This document shows, piece after piece, positions 43,230 to 53,588 of a DNA stretch of 64,000 bases. The position numbers and the translations under genes were made by a program. The notes below the pieces were generated by a model. It did not search any database, was not told the DNA's origin, and saw nothing but the letters and a program-made list of their open reading frames with translations. Every line of letters begins with the position of its first letter. Within the stretch, counting starts at the first letter, position 1. Source of the DNA: Fidelibacterota bacterium (GTDB taxonomy: Bacteria > Fidelibacterota > Marinisomatia > SCGC-AAA003-L08 > D37C17); contig JACNLQ010000052.1 of the NCBI GenBank assembly GCA_014381415.1, forward strand, positions 1 through 64,000, written 5' to 3'.

Positions 43230-46200
43230 TAATTGCCAATTTTGCTTTAAAAACCGGATCGTCCTGCTCAGATTTAAGATAATCAACTGCTTTGGAATAG
43301 TCTAAATTTAGTCCAATCGTTATATTTGGTTCGGGAATTTTATACTGCATTCCACATTTTAGGGTTAATTTTGTATTATCAAGCTCAACCTTATCAATAA
43401 ATGTATCCGCATCGTAAGTATCATATTCATTATTTTCATTATAATCTACTTTTAGAGTATCCCCATCTGACCATATATTATTATTATCAAGATCATCGTA
43501 TTCATCGTATGACCTTAAATCAAAAGATTCATTTTGATTCCAATCTTGAGTAAACTCTTCGCCTGAATCCCAAAATTCATTTCCACTTTTATGCCCAATC
43601 ACATAATTCCCGCCGATGGTCACATTTAGTTTTTTATCCAAAAACTTGTAACCAATTTTTGTACTAAATACACTTATAACCGTATTAGATTGTCTTAAAT
43701 CGTTTGGTGCATTGGCTGACATTCCCCACCCTAAATTCAAGGATAGAGGAATGGGAAATGAAAATGATAATGCACCAGTATATGTTGAAGTTAGTGCCCC
43801 TAAATTGTTAAATGGATAATTATTTGTTCCTTTAAAAATATATAAGTTCTCATTTGTTCCACAGATTGAGGTATCACTAACACCGCCCCATTCTTCACCT
43901 TTAGTACTGTTAAGAATTTCATAACAACCTGTTGTATCTGATAATTGATCTAAATCATTTACAAAGGTTATATTCCCATTCAGACTTATTCCTATATCTC
44001 CCAGGTTTATCTTATATGTAGGGGAAATAGTGTGGGTAGTTAATTTCTTTTGTCCCACAATTGGTTTTTGTAACAGAAGCGTAGAATCAATTGTAAAAGT
44101 GCTATCACTTGTAAAAGTACTGTCAAATAATTCAACCATTTGGACTGACAAATCCTTTCTTTCCTGTAAGCGTATGGAATAATTTAATCCTGGCCAATTT
44201 CTAAAACCCAACCCAATGGAACCTGATTTTGTATCAGTTATTGACCGTTTTATTTCACCATCAAAAACTGATTCTGGATCCCAGGGACTTTTTATTTGAT
44301 TATCAAAACCAAATGAAAATGAAACTTGATTTTTCAAAACTTTAAAAGCTACCTTATTTTTCCAATTCCTTACATCGGTTTGTATGGATGAACTACCATG
44401 TGATAAGTAATTTAACGGTGCCTGATTAAATTCAGTTTGAAAGCTTAAATCGGTGAATTTTAGGGGTATTGGTGTTTTGAACGCCACTTTAAAAGCAGGT
44501 CTCTTTAATAATAAATATAATGAATCAAATCCCCCCTCTATAAATCGTCCCAATTCTGGCCCCGTTAATCCAGATACACCTCTCCCTTCGGCATAGCCAT
44601 TAATATCATCATTCAATGCAAATCCAAGTGTCTTTGCAAAATCATTCATTCTATTATTAGCTGAAGTATATTCTGCCCATATTGAATCGTTTTGGATAGC
44701 ACCCTCTACAAATTCTGGCGCTGAGATTATAACACCATCACCATTAATATCTATACATTCATTTTGATAGCAATAATCTACCCCACTCCAATCGGCATAG
44801 CTATATAAACTCAGGTTTTCGGGAATATTGCTGAGAGTCCTCAATAGTAGTGTATCTGAATAGGTTTGATCGATGGTCATTGATAGGCCATACTCACCAC
44901 TGAGCACAGTTTTATCATGATTGAAGTGAAATGAGAAGTCCCCTGCTGCAGCTATATTTCCTTCATAGGTATAACCTTCGTGAAAAATGGAATATGGTAT
45001 AAGGTCCTCATTTCGAACATCCCAGGATCTTATAGCAGAGATTCCGAATTTTGCGTGGTTAAAAAAATCTTTGGAAGTGCGAAATCCCTGAAGCTGCCTA
45101 ATTGGAAATCCTTTTTCATAAATTATGGGAGTTTTACATTGTTGGAGACAATCCTTAACACTCAAATAAATTAGCCCTTTTTCAACTCCATCCTCACCTG
45201 TCATCATATTGATCCGAGAATGGAGAACAACTTCCTCACATTCCATACCTGTCCAAATTGCTAAGGTATTATCCCCATCATAAGGATCTAACCCATACAA
45301 AACAGGGTTTACAGCTTCACAAATATCATTTGAAATGGAAGAATATTCTGACTCAGTTATAACCCTCCAATCACCACTTAATGTATCTGGGAGACTATCC
45401 ATATTTAATGTATTCGCTTCCCATATAGATCCATTAGAATAAACCTGATCACCGGGTAGATATTGCGGAATACTGTCCCAAGATGAGATTTGATTAAATC
45501 CATGACTAACCCAGTGTTTTGTTTCTCCACCTACAAAGGATGTTTCCCATGTACCCCATTTTAATTTTGTACTGAATCCCCTGACTCGAGTACCTTTCAG
45601 ACTAAATTCAGAGAATTCCGGGGTATTATCACCATAATGAAAATCAATATATGGGGAGTTCATTTTAAATTTTACCCGACTGGATGGTTGGCGATGGGTA
45701 GCTGCTTCCCTGGCATCTGCATCGATTAAATGCGTATTCATTAAACCAGACATATTAAATTTAAATTCACCTAATTGAAATTTAACCGACGAATTAATTT
45801 TATGGGTATCAATTGGACGATTTGGAGATGGGTCATAATCTGTATTCCATCCTAAATTACCTTTAAATTTAATCTCATCCTTCCAGGATGTTTTCTTTAT
45901 TTCTGATTCATCTATAATTTTTTCATGCATAAAAAAGGAAAACTCTTTAAATAGATTCTCTCCTGCATTATTTTTCGCTTCATAGCGTATAATGTGATAC
46001 CCGGGATCAAATGGATCTTGGGGAATATAAGTAATCATATCGGGGGAATTAAATGAAGAAACCCCATTACCATCAATAAGTAATTTTACGTTTTCTATAT
46101 CTACTATTTCTTCTGAGTCAAAAACCGATATTACAACAATTGGAACACCCTCTTCCTGATTTACCTCAAAAAATGGTGCTAACATTCCAATTTCTAAATA

Positions 46201-46671
46201 ATATGGTAGGTTGTCCTCTAATTCTTCAGGGGGTTGAAACCCCTCAACTAATTTAGGTACTTCTATTTTTGGTTTACCTTTTTCTTTCTTGAGGGGATAA
46301 ACAGGAAGTACCATGGGCATATCTTCACCACCACTTGGCCATGTAGCCCCATTATCATATTCATCCTTCGCCCAAAAATAATATTGAATGAATCCTGATT
46401 CAACTACATCCAATGGGATTTCAACATTAAAAATAACTGGTTGATATGAAACGTTCATTTTCTGTTTACTAAATTCAGTGGCATCATTAAATCTATAATA
46501 AAGTGCTACTTCTTCAATATCATTTCTATCAGTGACAATAATTTCTATTTCTATGGGGGAGCGAGCAAAAAAATCTTCAATTGGTTCAAGGTAAACAAAA
46601 TTGGGGGGAAGACCGTCATCTTGACCAATCAAGATTCCGAAAGAAAGAAGACATGTAAGCCATCTAACCAT
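43216..46671 (-). CDS. large outer-membrane beta-barrel protein
   Basis: A 1151-residue exported protein of no recognised family. After a short signal peptide come two Ig-like periplasmic domains (about 20-260; IEIEIIVTDRNDIEEVALYY). From about 280 on, alternating polar/aromatic strands suggest a barrel, e.g. YIDFHYGDNTPEFSEFSLKG near 340, ending in FKAKLAIKFGF, a terminal Phe as in outer-membrane proteins. Near residue 1045-1105 are Asp/Asn-rich loops (DDLDNNNIWSDGD, VDYNENNEYDTYD) resembling calcium-binding turns. It lies 25 bases after the FecR gene and is the last of a three-gene set. Possibly a secretion or anchoring channel for its neighbours. Confidence 0.65.
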   Translation of the reverse strand: MVRWLTCLLSFGILIGQDDGLPPNFVYLEPIEDFFARSPIEIEIIVTDRNDIEEVALYYRFNDATEFSKQKMNVSYQPVIFNVEIPLDVVESGFIQYYFWAKDEYDNGATWPSGGEDMPMVLPVYPLKKEKGKPKIEVPKLVEGFQPPEELEDNLPYYLEIGMLAPFFEVNQEEGVPIVVISVFDSEEIVDIENVKLLIDGNGVSSFNSPDMITYIPQDPFDPGYHIIRYEAKNNAGENLFKEFSFFMHEKIIDESEIKKTSWKDEIKFKGNLGWNTDYDPSPNRPIDTHKINSSVKFQLGEFKFNMSGLMNTHLIDADAREAATHRQPSSRVKFKMNSPYIDFHYGDNTPEFSEFSLKGTRVRGFSTKLKWGTWETSFVGGETKHWVSHGFNQISSWDSIPQYLPGDQVYSNGSIWEANTLNMDSLPDTLSGDWRVITESEYSSISNDICEAVNPVLYGLDPYDGDNTLAIWTGMECEEVVLHSRINMMTGEDGVEKGLIYLSVKDCLQQCKTPIIYEKGFPIRQLQGFRTSKDFFNHAKFGISAIRSWDVRNEDLIPYSIFHEGYTYEGNIAAAGDFSFHFNHDKTVLSGEYGLSMTIDQTYSDTLLLRTLSNIPENLSLYSYADWSGVDYCYQNECIDINGDGVIISAPEFVEGAIQNDSIWAEYTSANNRMNDFAKTLGFALNDDINGYAEGRGVSGLTGPELGRFIEGGFDSLYLLLKRPAFKVAFKTPIPLKFTDLSFQTEFNQAPLNYLSHGSSSIQTDVRNWKNKVAFKVLKNQVSFSFGFDNQIKSPWDPESVFDGEIKRSITDTKSGSIGLGFRNWPGLNYSIRLQERKDLSVQMVELFDSTFTSDSTFTIDSTLLLQKPIVGQKKLTTHTISPTYKINLGDIGISLNGNITFVNDLDQLSDTTGCYEILNSTKGEEWGGVSDTSICGTNENLYIFKGTNNYPFNNLGALTSTYTGALSFSFPIPLSLNLGWGMSANAPNDLRQSNTVISVFSTKIGYKFLDKKLNVTIGGNYVIGHKSGNEFWDSGEEFTQDWNQNESFDLRSYDEYDDLDNNNIWSDGDTLKVDYNENNEYDTYDADTFIDKVELDNTKLTLKCGMQYKIPEPNITIGLNLDYSKAVDYLKSEQDDPVFKAKLAIKFGF

Positions 46672-46696
46672 GAGTAATAATATCCTATTAATAGGC

Positions 46697-47860
46697 TTAT
46701 CTTGGTTTAACTACTAATTTAACTGTGACGGTACCATCTCCGTTATCAATAAGAATTGGATCGCCGTCTAATTCAAGTTCACCGGTTTCCAACATTTGTA
46801 AAACATCACTTACATTTCCGGATCCCATAGTGACAGAGGACTTTAATAAAACTTTATCCTGGATCATTTGGGTTAATTTAGCATTTCCCTTTTTACCTGC
46901 TATACTTGCCAATTTCCCTTGGGATGCACGTTTTTGGGCTTTTGTTTGATAATATTCAAATCCAATTATTTTTGATTCGGCATTTTCTGAGTTTACTATA
47001 ATTTCAGATTTTCCCTGACGGGATGATTTAACCTGAACGACGCCCCGACCCCCATTTATACTCACATCAACAGAACTTGACCAACTTGACCCATCCGCAG
47101 AAACCATCAATTCACTGGATTGTGAATTTACTGTTGCAGTTCCTGAGAATGAGTTTTTAAATGCTTTACTTCTTGCATTTAAAACTTGAATGCCTACTTT
47201 AATTATTTTTCCAGTTTGTTGTTTTCCTAGCTTATCTGGTTTTAATTTGAACGCAATTCCAGGGTCTGTTTTATTTTGCCAACTTGGTAAATCATCAGGA
47301 GTTAATTTTGAAACTGCACCACCATCCTTTGAGGACTCCATTGCCCCAGCCAAAATCGTACCTAATTCACCTGCAAATTCAACCTCTCCAGAAAGCACAA
47401 TTAGTGTTGTCTCACCCTTATCAATGTCATATTCCAAATCAAATTCGGTACCTTTTACTGATGCAACAGCTGTGGGAGTAGTAATGGTGAATTCCCCTCC
47501 GGCTCCTTGATCGGCAACATTACTCCATGCTTGCCCCTTGGCCATGTCCAAATTTGTTTTGAGGTCTTTGGCTGTCATCCTATAACTTGTTATTTTAACT
47601 TCAGTTTTTTGCTGAATTTTTATATTTGATCCATCCAGAAAAACAATAGCAACAAATACCCCTTCTTTTGTTTTTACCCACTCTCCATTTTTAATCATTT
47701 GACCTTTATAAGCAGGAATATATTTTCTGGAACCCACCGGCTTAACCATCACAAGACCCTTTAAAGTAGAAATAGCAGCAACTACTTTTGCATTTGCAGA
47801 AAATACAAAAGAACAGCAGATGAATACAAAAAATAACCTATTTATTAACTGTCTAGTCAT
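46697..47860 (-). CDS. FecR-domain exported protein
   Basis: A 387-residue protein with a signal peptide (LFFVFICCSFVFSANA) and a FecR domain at about 35-170: GQMIKNGEWVKTKEGVFVAI near 49-68, DGSNIKIQQKTEVKI, and TPTAVASVKGTEFDLEYD near 130-147. The rest is beta-rich, with a Lys/Gly-rich stretch near 300-330. FecR proteins in iron signalling talk to a sigma factor, but here no sigma gene is near and there is no membrane helix inside the protein, so it is more likely a structural periplasmic partner. Its ATG overlaps the stop of the fibronectin-like gene as TAATG, so the two are translationally coupled. Confidence 0.82.
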   Translation of the reverse strand: MTRQLINRLFFVFICCSFVFSANAKVVAAISTLKGLVMVKPVGSRKYIPAYKGQMIKNGEWVKTKEGVFVAIVFLDGSNIKIQQKTEVKITSYRMTAKDLKTNLDMAKGQAWSNVADQGAGGEFTITTPTAVASVKGTEFDLEYDIDKGETTLIVLSGEVEFAGELGTILAGAMESSKDGGAVSKLTPDDLPSWQNKTDPGIAFKLKPDKLGKQQTGKIIKVGIQVLNARSKAFKNSFSGTATVNSQSSELMVSADGSSWSSSVDVSINGGRGVVQVKSSRQGKSEIIVNSENAESKIIGFEYYQTKAQKRASQGKLASIAGKKGNAKLTQMIQDKVLLKSSVTMGSGNVSDVLQMLETGELELDGDPILIDNGDGTVTVKLVVKPR

Positions 47861-50800
47861 TATTCATCACCAAACATAAATTCAACTTCTATGGTTCCAG
47901 AAGGTGAACTAAATGAACCCACATTACTGGCATCACCAACTGGCGATCCATTTTCATCTTTTGCTATTACTTTCCAGTAAAGAGTAATTCCATTCCCAAG
48001 TGGAGGAGCTGCCTGAGGATATTGGTGAAATACCTCGGTTGCATCAGCTGAATAAATAATAGTGGAAATACTTTCATCAGATGCCAGTGTTAATGTATAT
48101 GCAGAGGCACCACCTACTGCCAACCAGGAGAAATAGGGCAACAAGCTTTCAGACTCCTCATTTAATGGACCTTCTAATTCAACTTTATTTTCACCCGACA
48201 AATCAAAACTGAATGGAGCACTAAAATCTCCTAATGCTGCTTCTTCACCCATGGCACGGACTCGCCAAAAATATGTCTCCCCATAATTTAATGGTTCAGA
48301 ACCAGATCCGGGATAGATCGTACTATTTTCAATAATTTCAGCTGAGGACCACAGAATTTCAGAAAAATCTTCAAGATTACTAACTTGAATTTCGTATTTC
48401 GCAGCACCCTCGATTACACCCCATTGAAATGTAGGTTTACTGGTTGTAGCAACTTCGCCATTGCCAGGAAGTTCTAATTCCACAATAAATGCCACACTGA
48501 TACTGAAACTACGTAGTGCCGACCATCCACCAATAGGGTTTCCCTCATTATTTAATGGACTAACCTGCCAATAATAGGGAGTATTAAAATTCAAGGGAGG
48601 TTCACTTGGATATTGAAAACTTGTCGAACCAATTTGAAATTTCCAACTTTCTGAAAAATCTGATTTATCTGAAAATCTGATTGAGAATGCTGATATTCCT
48701 TCTCCTGCCTCCCAAGAAAATGTGGGATTTGTTACTGATATTACTTCACCATCCTCCAAACCCAGAATTGTCAAACCTGCTGAAGCGGGTGTTCCAAAAC
48801 TACCTGTAATACTTATTATAACAGCTGTCTCGGTTGCTCCCTCAACTTGCCAAAAATAAGTTGTGGAATTATTTAGTCTGTTTTCTTCCGAAATTGTAGT
48901 CTCACTACCAGAAACAATATTATTAATCACTAAATTTTCAATTTCTGGGTCAGTACCTACACGAAGAGTGTAGGAAGTAGTTCCTAATAAAGAACCCCAT
49001 TTTAATACAGGATTTAAATTACTCACTTGCTCATCTCCAATGGGAGAGATAAGCGGAATATTATCTGTTGAAGGCATTAGAATCAATGCAGGCTTTGAGG
49101 GTCCGGCTAAACTTTCTCCGTTTTCATCTAAACCATCAACAATCCAGTAATAGCTATTCCCTGAGGTTAAAACACCCTCATCAACTTGAATAGAATTACC
49201 ATCTACCTGCTCGTCTATAATTAAACTGCTCATTTCTACATCCGATCCTACTTTTACCAAATATGCAGAAATTTTGTCATTAGCTTCCCATTGCAATGTT
49301 GGCGAAAGTGTTTCTGTACCCCCATCAGGATTTAATCCCAAAACAGGGTAAACTGATTTTGTTGAAAATGATTCTGTTGAAGAAATACTAAGCACAATTT
49401 CATTTTCACCGAGAGAGGCTACTTGCCAATAATAGGTACTTGCAAACTCTAATAAAATGGCTGATTCCGGATAGGCTATAGATGTGCTATTTGCATTTTC
49501 CTGCCACAATATATTTTCCATACCTCCATCTCTGGCAACCGATATTTGGTATCCTGTTGCCATCTCAATTCCACTCCAAGAAAATTCAGGAGTAAGGGGA
49601 GTCTCTGTGGAAAAAACATTTAATGTGGGAGCTGGGACGGATGGTGTTTGAAGGAATGAAATCTGACTTGAATTACCAAATAGATTTCCATCTTCATCTA
49701 ATCCTTGTACTCTCCAATAATACCCTTTATTAAATTCCAGTTCGTCCATATTCATTGGAGAAGAATTACCCTGAATAATATTATTTAATACCAATGCATT
49801 AAAATCTTCTACTAGACTTACTTCTAATCTATACTGGTTTGCAGCGGGAATTGATGCCTCCCAGCTGAAGGCATTACCCAATATTGGAGGTGTAATATTG
49901 GGAATAAAAAATCCAACAACAGAAGAAACGATACCATGTGTATCATCACCATCTAATCCTTGGGCAGTAACATAGTAAGATTTACCATATTGAAGAAGAG
50001 GACCATCACTGGGATATTCTGCAGTCAAAGAATTAGAAATAGACAACTGAACCCACTCAGCTGACATATCAGGTTCGGTAGAAATAGTGATCTGATAACC
50101 AGTTGCTCCTGTTATTTCATTAATAATCTCAAAAATTGGTTTTATACTGCCTTCTGGTAAATTTACTCCAATTGCTGTCTGGTCATTCGTTCCCGGCTTA
50201 CTTTCAACATTAATTACTTGTATTTCAGAAGCAATACCAATTATTTCACCATCTGCTGAATATGCAACAATCTGAGTATAATATGTATTGCCCCAATCCA
50301 CATATTCAGAAGAAAGCAAATATTGAGATTCACTGGAAGAAATGGGAAATTCCATAGCATTGGACATATCTTCATTCTGGGAAACCAGAATTAAATATTC
50401 TGTAGCTTCTTCTAATCCAGTTAAAATGGATATCAATATTTCTGATTCCGCACTATCTGTAATTTCACAACTGATTTCACATTGTTCTGTATTTTCTGGT
50501 TCTTCAGGAATGCTAAAGGGCATCATATTACTGGGATTCCCAAAATTTTCTCCATTTTTCATAGGCTGAATCTGTATATAATATGTTGTACCATATTGGA
50601 GGGTTTCTTTACCATCAGAATATTCATAAGGGAAATTGGTAATACCAGATATTTCTTCAATTATCGAACTGCCATCAGCATCACCATAAATAAAAATTGT
50701 ATATTCAATTCCTTCAGAGGTTTCTATGTTAATGATGGGAATTCTTACATCACTATTTGAAACGGATAATTCTTCCCCCAATTCTGGAAAATTTAATGTT

Positions 50801-52662
50801 GTGAATTGAGAAACTATTGAATATGATGACGGTAAACCATAATTATCATTAACATCTTTTGGAACTATTTTCCAGTAATATGATTTTTCATATTCAAGGG
50901 GATAATCATCGTCTACTGGGTAGTCTAAAGATTTACTACCGGTAATATTTACAATATACTTAGGATTTTCAACTTCAGAGTCTTCATCGTCTGAAATCCA
51001 AAATTCATACGATGGTACTGATAGAGGACCATCCCAAGTAAATTTTTGATTCAAAGGAATATTTGTTCCTCCATTGGAAGGTTCGGTTAAAATTATTGGC
51101 ATAATTCTAAAATTACCCAATACATTATAGTCTTCAATTTCCCCAAGTATATTACCACTTCCGTCAAACATTAATAATTTCCAATAATATACCATATTGG
51201 GGTAAAGTCCATTTTCCATATTTTGAGATGGATATTGCCATGGCAAGGATGTAATCTCTTCTTCTCTGTTATATATTTCTACCTGTTCCACATATTCATC
51301 ATTTTCATCACCAATTAACATTTCATAATATGAAATATTTGCTGGTGCTTCCACATTGAAATAAGGCCTGACGGATTCAACAATTTTTCCAATTTGGGGT
51401 TCAATTAATTCAATATTTTTAATAGTAAAGGTTTCGAATTCGCTCCATTTAGTGTTTCCGCCTAAAGAATGTATCCGAACCCGCCATTTATAACTTTTAC
51501 CAGGGATCAGTCCAGGGGCTTCAGCTGGGTATTGAAAAGGAGTAGAAATAAATTCAGCACCCCAACTTTCCCCAAAGTCTTCATCTTCTATAGGTGATAA
51601 TTGAAAATCAAAACCATCCTCGGCACACCCTATATTGTCCCACATAAATAAAGGAAGCACATCATCTCCAACTGGAGATATTAGTCCTTTGGGAATTTCA
51701 CCCCAGGTAAATTTCCAAACTACGGATTGAGCGGGTTCGGGCCAACCCCATAACCCTAAATTACCTGACCCAGTTTCAAAACCATCAATAACCTCCCGTG
51801 CATCCATACGCCATGCATAATCAAAGCCACATTGTAATGGATCCATACCCATTTCGGTCTTAAGAAAAGAATACCAAAAATTAATTTGATCAGAAAAACC
51901 CTTCTCGGTATACGGCCAACTTTCCATTTGAGGTAATTGATCCCAGTTAGAGTCAAAGTAAAAAACTGAATTGGGACCTATTTCGATAGCATCTTCAGGA
52001 GAATCAACTTCATCAGGAATAATTGCTGAAAGTAATAGTCTAAATTCAATTTGAACACCTTGCCTAAATCCAGGCGTATCCCATTGGAAATAAAAACTTT
52101 CCCCATCAGCATAGATCCAACCATCAGGAGGATTTAGAATTGAGAATTGATCTCCTACAGAAAATTCAACGTCCTCTTCGTCAGAAGCAATTTCATTATT
52201 TGGACTTTCAGGCTCGGTTGCACTAAGTTTTAATTTATATGTACCAGAGGGGAAGTATCCAGTTACATTTTCGATATTAGAAATAAATTCAGGATTTTCT
52301 TCTATATATTCTTCTAATGAACTTTCATTTAATTCTGGATCTAAATTGGAAAATATCTTCGGAACACCATTATTTTGGATTAATAAACTCTTTGTTCGAC
52401 CCTCCACTATGAGTTCATAATTCCCACTTATTTTTTGATACAATTGAAACTTGAGTTTATAGTAAACTGGTTCTGAACTCGTATTTAAAACTTCAACATG
52501 CCAAAGTTCTGCTACATTATTCCAACTATTCAGGGTAAACTGACTTGTATTAAGAAGAGTCAAATCAACGCTCAATTCCTGACTGAAATTGATGCTAAAC
52601 AAAATCCAAATTGGTAGTAAATAATTTAATATTTTCATATTATAATTCATATTTTTTTCCAT
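47860..52662 (-). CDS. giant secreted protein with 13 fibronectin-III-like repeats
   Basis: About 1600 residues from the ATG at 52662, which has GGGAG eleven bases upstream (a longer frame opens at 52749). Signal peptide ILNYLLPIWILFSINFS. After an N-terminal domain of about 200 residues, some thirteen beta-sandwich repeats of about 90-100 residues follow. Each ends in a Y-Y-W-x-V-type strand, such as YYWRVQGLDEDGNLFG, YYWIVDGLDENGESLAG or YFWRVRAMGEEAALGD, typical of fibronectin type III-like repeats in surface proteins. No sorting signal or cell-wall anchor was seen. First gene of the three-gene set with the FecR and barrel proteins; it may form a long filament on the cell surface. Confidence 0.8.
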   Translation of the reverse strand: MEKNMNYNMKILNYLLPIWILFSINFSQELSVDLTLLNTSQFTLNSWNNVAELWHVEVLNTSSEPVYYKLKFQLYQKISGNYELIVEGRTKSLLIQNNGVPKIFSNLDPELNESSLEEYIEENPEFISNIENVTGYFPSGTYKLKLSATEPESPNNEIASDEEDVEFSVGDQFSILNPPDGWIYADGESFYFQWDTPGFRQGVQIEFRLLLSAIIPDEVDSPEDAIEIGPNSVFYFDSNWDQLPQMESWPYTEKGFSDQINFWYSFLKTEMGMDPLQCGFDYAWRMDAREVIDGFETGSGNLGLWGWPEPAQSVVWKFTWGEIPKGLISPVGDDVLPLFMWDNIGCAEDGFDFQLSPIEDEDFGESWGAEFISTPFQYPAEAPGLIPGKSYKWRVRIHSLGGNTKWSEFETFTIKNIELIEPQIGKIVESVRPYFNVEAPANISYYEMLIGDENDEYVEQVEIYNREEEITSLPWQYPSQNMENGLYPNMVYYWKLLMFDGSGNILGEIEDYNVLGNFRIMPIILTEPSNGGTNIPLNQKFTWDGPLSVPSYEFWISDDEDSEVENPKYIVNITGSKSLDYPVDDDYPLEYEKSYYWKIVPKDVNDNYGLPSSYSIVSQFTTLNFPELGEELSVSNSDVRIPIINIETSEGIEYTIFIYGDADGSSIIEEISGITNFPYEYSDGKETLQYGTTYYIQIQPMKNGENFGNPSNMMPFSIPEEPENTEQCEISCEITDSAESEILISILTGLEEATEYLILVSQNEDMSNAMEFPISSSESQYLLSSEYVDWGNTYYTQIVAYSADGEIIGIASEIQVINVESKPGTNDQTAIGVNLPEGSIKPIFEIINEITGATGYQITISTEPDMSAEWVQLSISNSLTAEYPSDGPLLQYGKSYYVTAQGLDGDDTHGIVSSVVGFFIPNITPPILGNAFSWEASIPAANQYRLEVSLVEDFNALVLNNIIQGNSSPMNMDELEFNKGYYWRVQGLDEDGNLFGNSSQISFLQTPSVPAPTLNVFSTETPLTPEFSWSGIEMATGYQISVARDGGMENILWQENANSTSIAYPESAILLEFASTYYWQVASLGENEIVLSISSTESFSTKSVYPVLGLNPDGGTETLSPTLQWEANDKISAYLVKVGSDVEMSSLIIDEQVDGNSIQVDEGVLTSGNSYYWIVDGLDENGESLAGPSKPALILMPSTDNIPLISPIGDEQVSNLNPVLKWGSLLGTTSYTLRVGTDPEIENLVINNIVSGSETTISEENRLNNSTTYFWQVEGATETAVIISITGSFGTPASAGLTILGLEDGEVISVTNPTFSWEAGEGISAFSIRFSDKSDFSESWKFQIGSTSFQYPSEPPLNFNTPYYWQVSPLNNEGNPIGGWSALRSFSISVAFIVELELPGNGEVATTSKPTFQWGVIEGAAKYEIQVSNLEDFSEILWSSAEIIENSTIYPGSGSEPLNYGETYFWRVRAMGEEAALGDFSAPFSFDLSGENKVELEGPLNEESESLLPYFSWLAVGGASAYTLTLASDESISTIIYSADATEVFHQYPQAAPPLGNGITLYWKVIAKDENGSPVGDASNVGSFSSPSGTIEVEFMFGDE

Positions 52663-52781
52663 TATAGGTCTCCCATCAATCATGAAAGCAGACATTTTCT
52701 TTAAGAAAGTACATAGATTTCGTCGGAAAGTTATTGATTTATAGCACATTTATCCAAAAAAAGATAACAGGATTAATTAAA

Positions 52782-53588
52782 TTAACTTGAAGCACTTTCA
52801 TACCGTATTAACCCTTTTTTCCAAATTATTCGAGTAAGTAGGAAAAAAAATATTGCTATAAAAAACTGCCATAATAAATACCGAACATCGGGACCATATA
52901 ACAAAGTTCGTGTGGGAATTGATGCAATTAGAATCATAGGTATCATTGAAAGAAGCATTTTTCTTAATAGCCCTGTATAAATTGAATCTGGACGAGTGGA
53001 GAATTTTAATATCTCATGACTTAGCCATCCTGACACAGAAAAATTCTTAAACCAAAAACAAGAGCTGGAAATAATAAAATCTACACCATACCATAGGATG
53101 GTTCCCATTAGAAAGGAGAAAACAAAGGCAATCACATTAATAAATCCAATAGGTGCAGAGTATGCTGATACTAACGTCGTTAACATTATTAGCAAAATTA
53201 CAACACTGACAAGTGCATACGATTTTACATAACGAAATGAAACCATAAACTGGGAGTTCATTGGTTTCAACAGAAAATAATCAAGGTCACCCCGAACCAT
53301 CCACCGGTTTAAATTGAATAAGTTCCCCGAAAAGAAAAACATATAAAATGTATCTGCCAAAAATGTTATTACTAAAAATATCATCACATCTTCCCGGGTG
53401 AAAACTCCAATGGCGTCCACATAGGAATATATAATAGAAAAAAAGAAAAATTGAATTCCATAATAAATTATATCAACCAATAACCCTCCAATAAAATTTG
53501 CTTTAAATTCCAAATCTCTGGTAAGACTATTATTGAAAAATGATATCCATAATGAAAAATATCTATGCACCATATCCTCCATATACAC
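52782..53588 (-). CDS. ABC exporter permease (COG3694 type)
   Basis: A 268-residue membrane protein with six hydrophobic segments, beginning RYFSLWISFFNNSLTRDLEF, typical of the COG3694 permease. It is the second permease of an ABC exporter (COG4586/COG4587/COG3694 set), and the start overlaps the upstream permease gene by 26 bases. Substrate unknown; such transporters export lipids, peptides or drugs. It is the last gene of the group. Confidence 0.85.
   Translation of the reverse strand: MYMEDMVHRYFSLWISFFNNSLTRDLEFKANFIGGLLVDIIYYGIQFFFFSIIYSYVDAIGVFTREDVMIFLVITFLADTFYMFFFSGNLFNLNRWMVRGDLDYFLLKPMNSQFMVSFRYVKSYALVSVVILLIMLTTLVSAYSAPIGFINVIAFVFSFLMGTILWYGVDFIISSSCFWFKNFSVSGWLSHEILKFSTRPDSIYTGLLRKMLLSMIPMILIASIPTRTLLYGPDVRYLLWQFFIAIFFFLLTRIIWKKGLIRYESASS

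Noticed and set aside
46697-47860. FecR as an iron-uptake sigma regulator
   Set aside because: No sigma factor or TonB receptor gene lies nearby, and the protein has an export signal but no internal membrane helix of the usual anti-sigma type.
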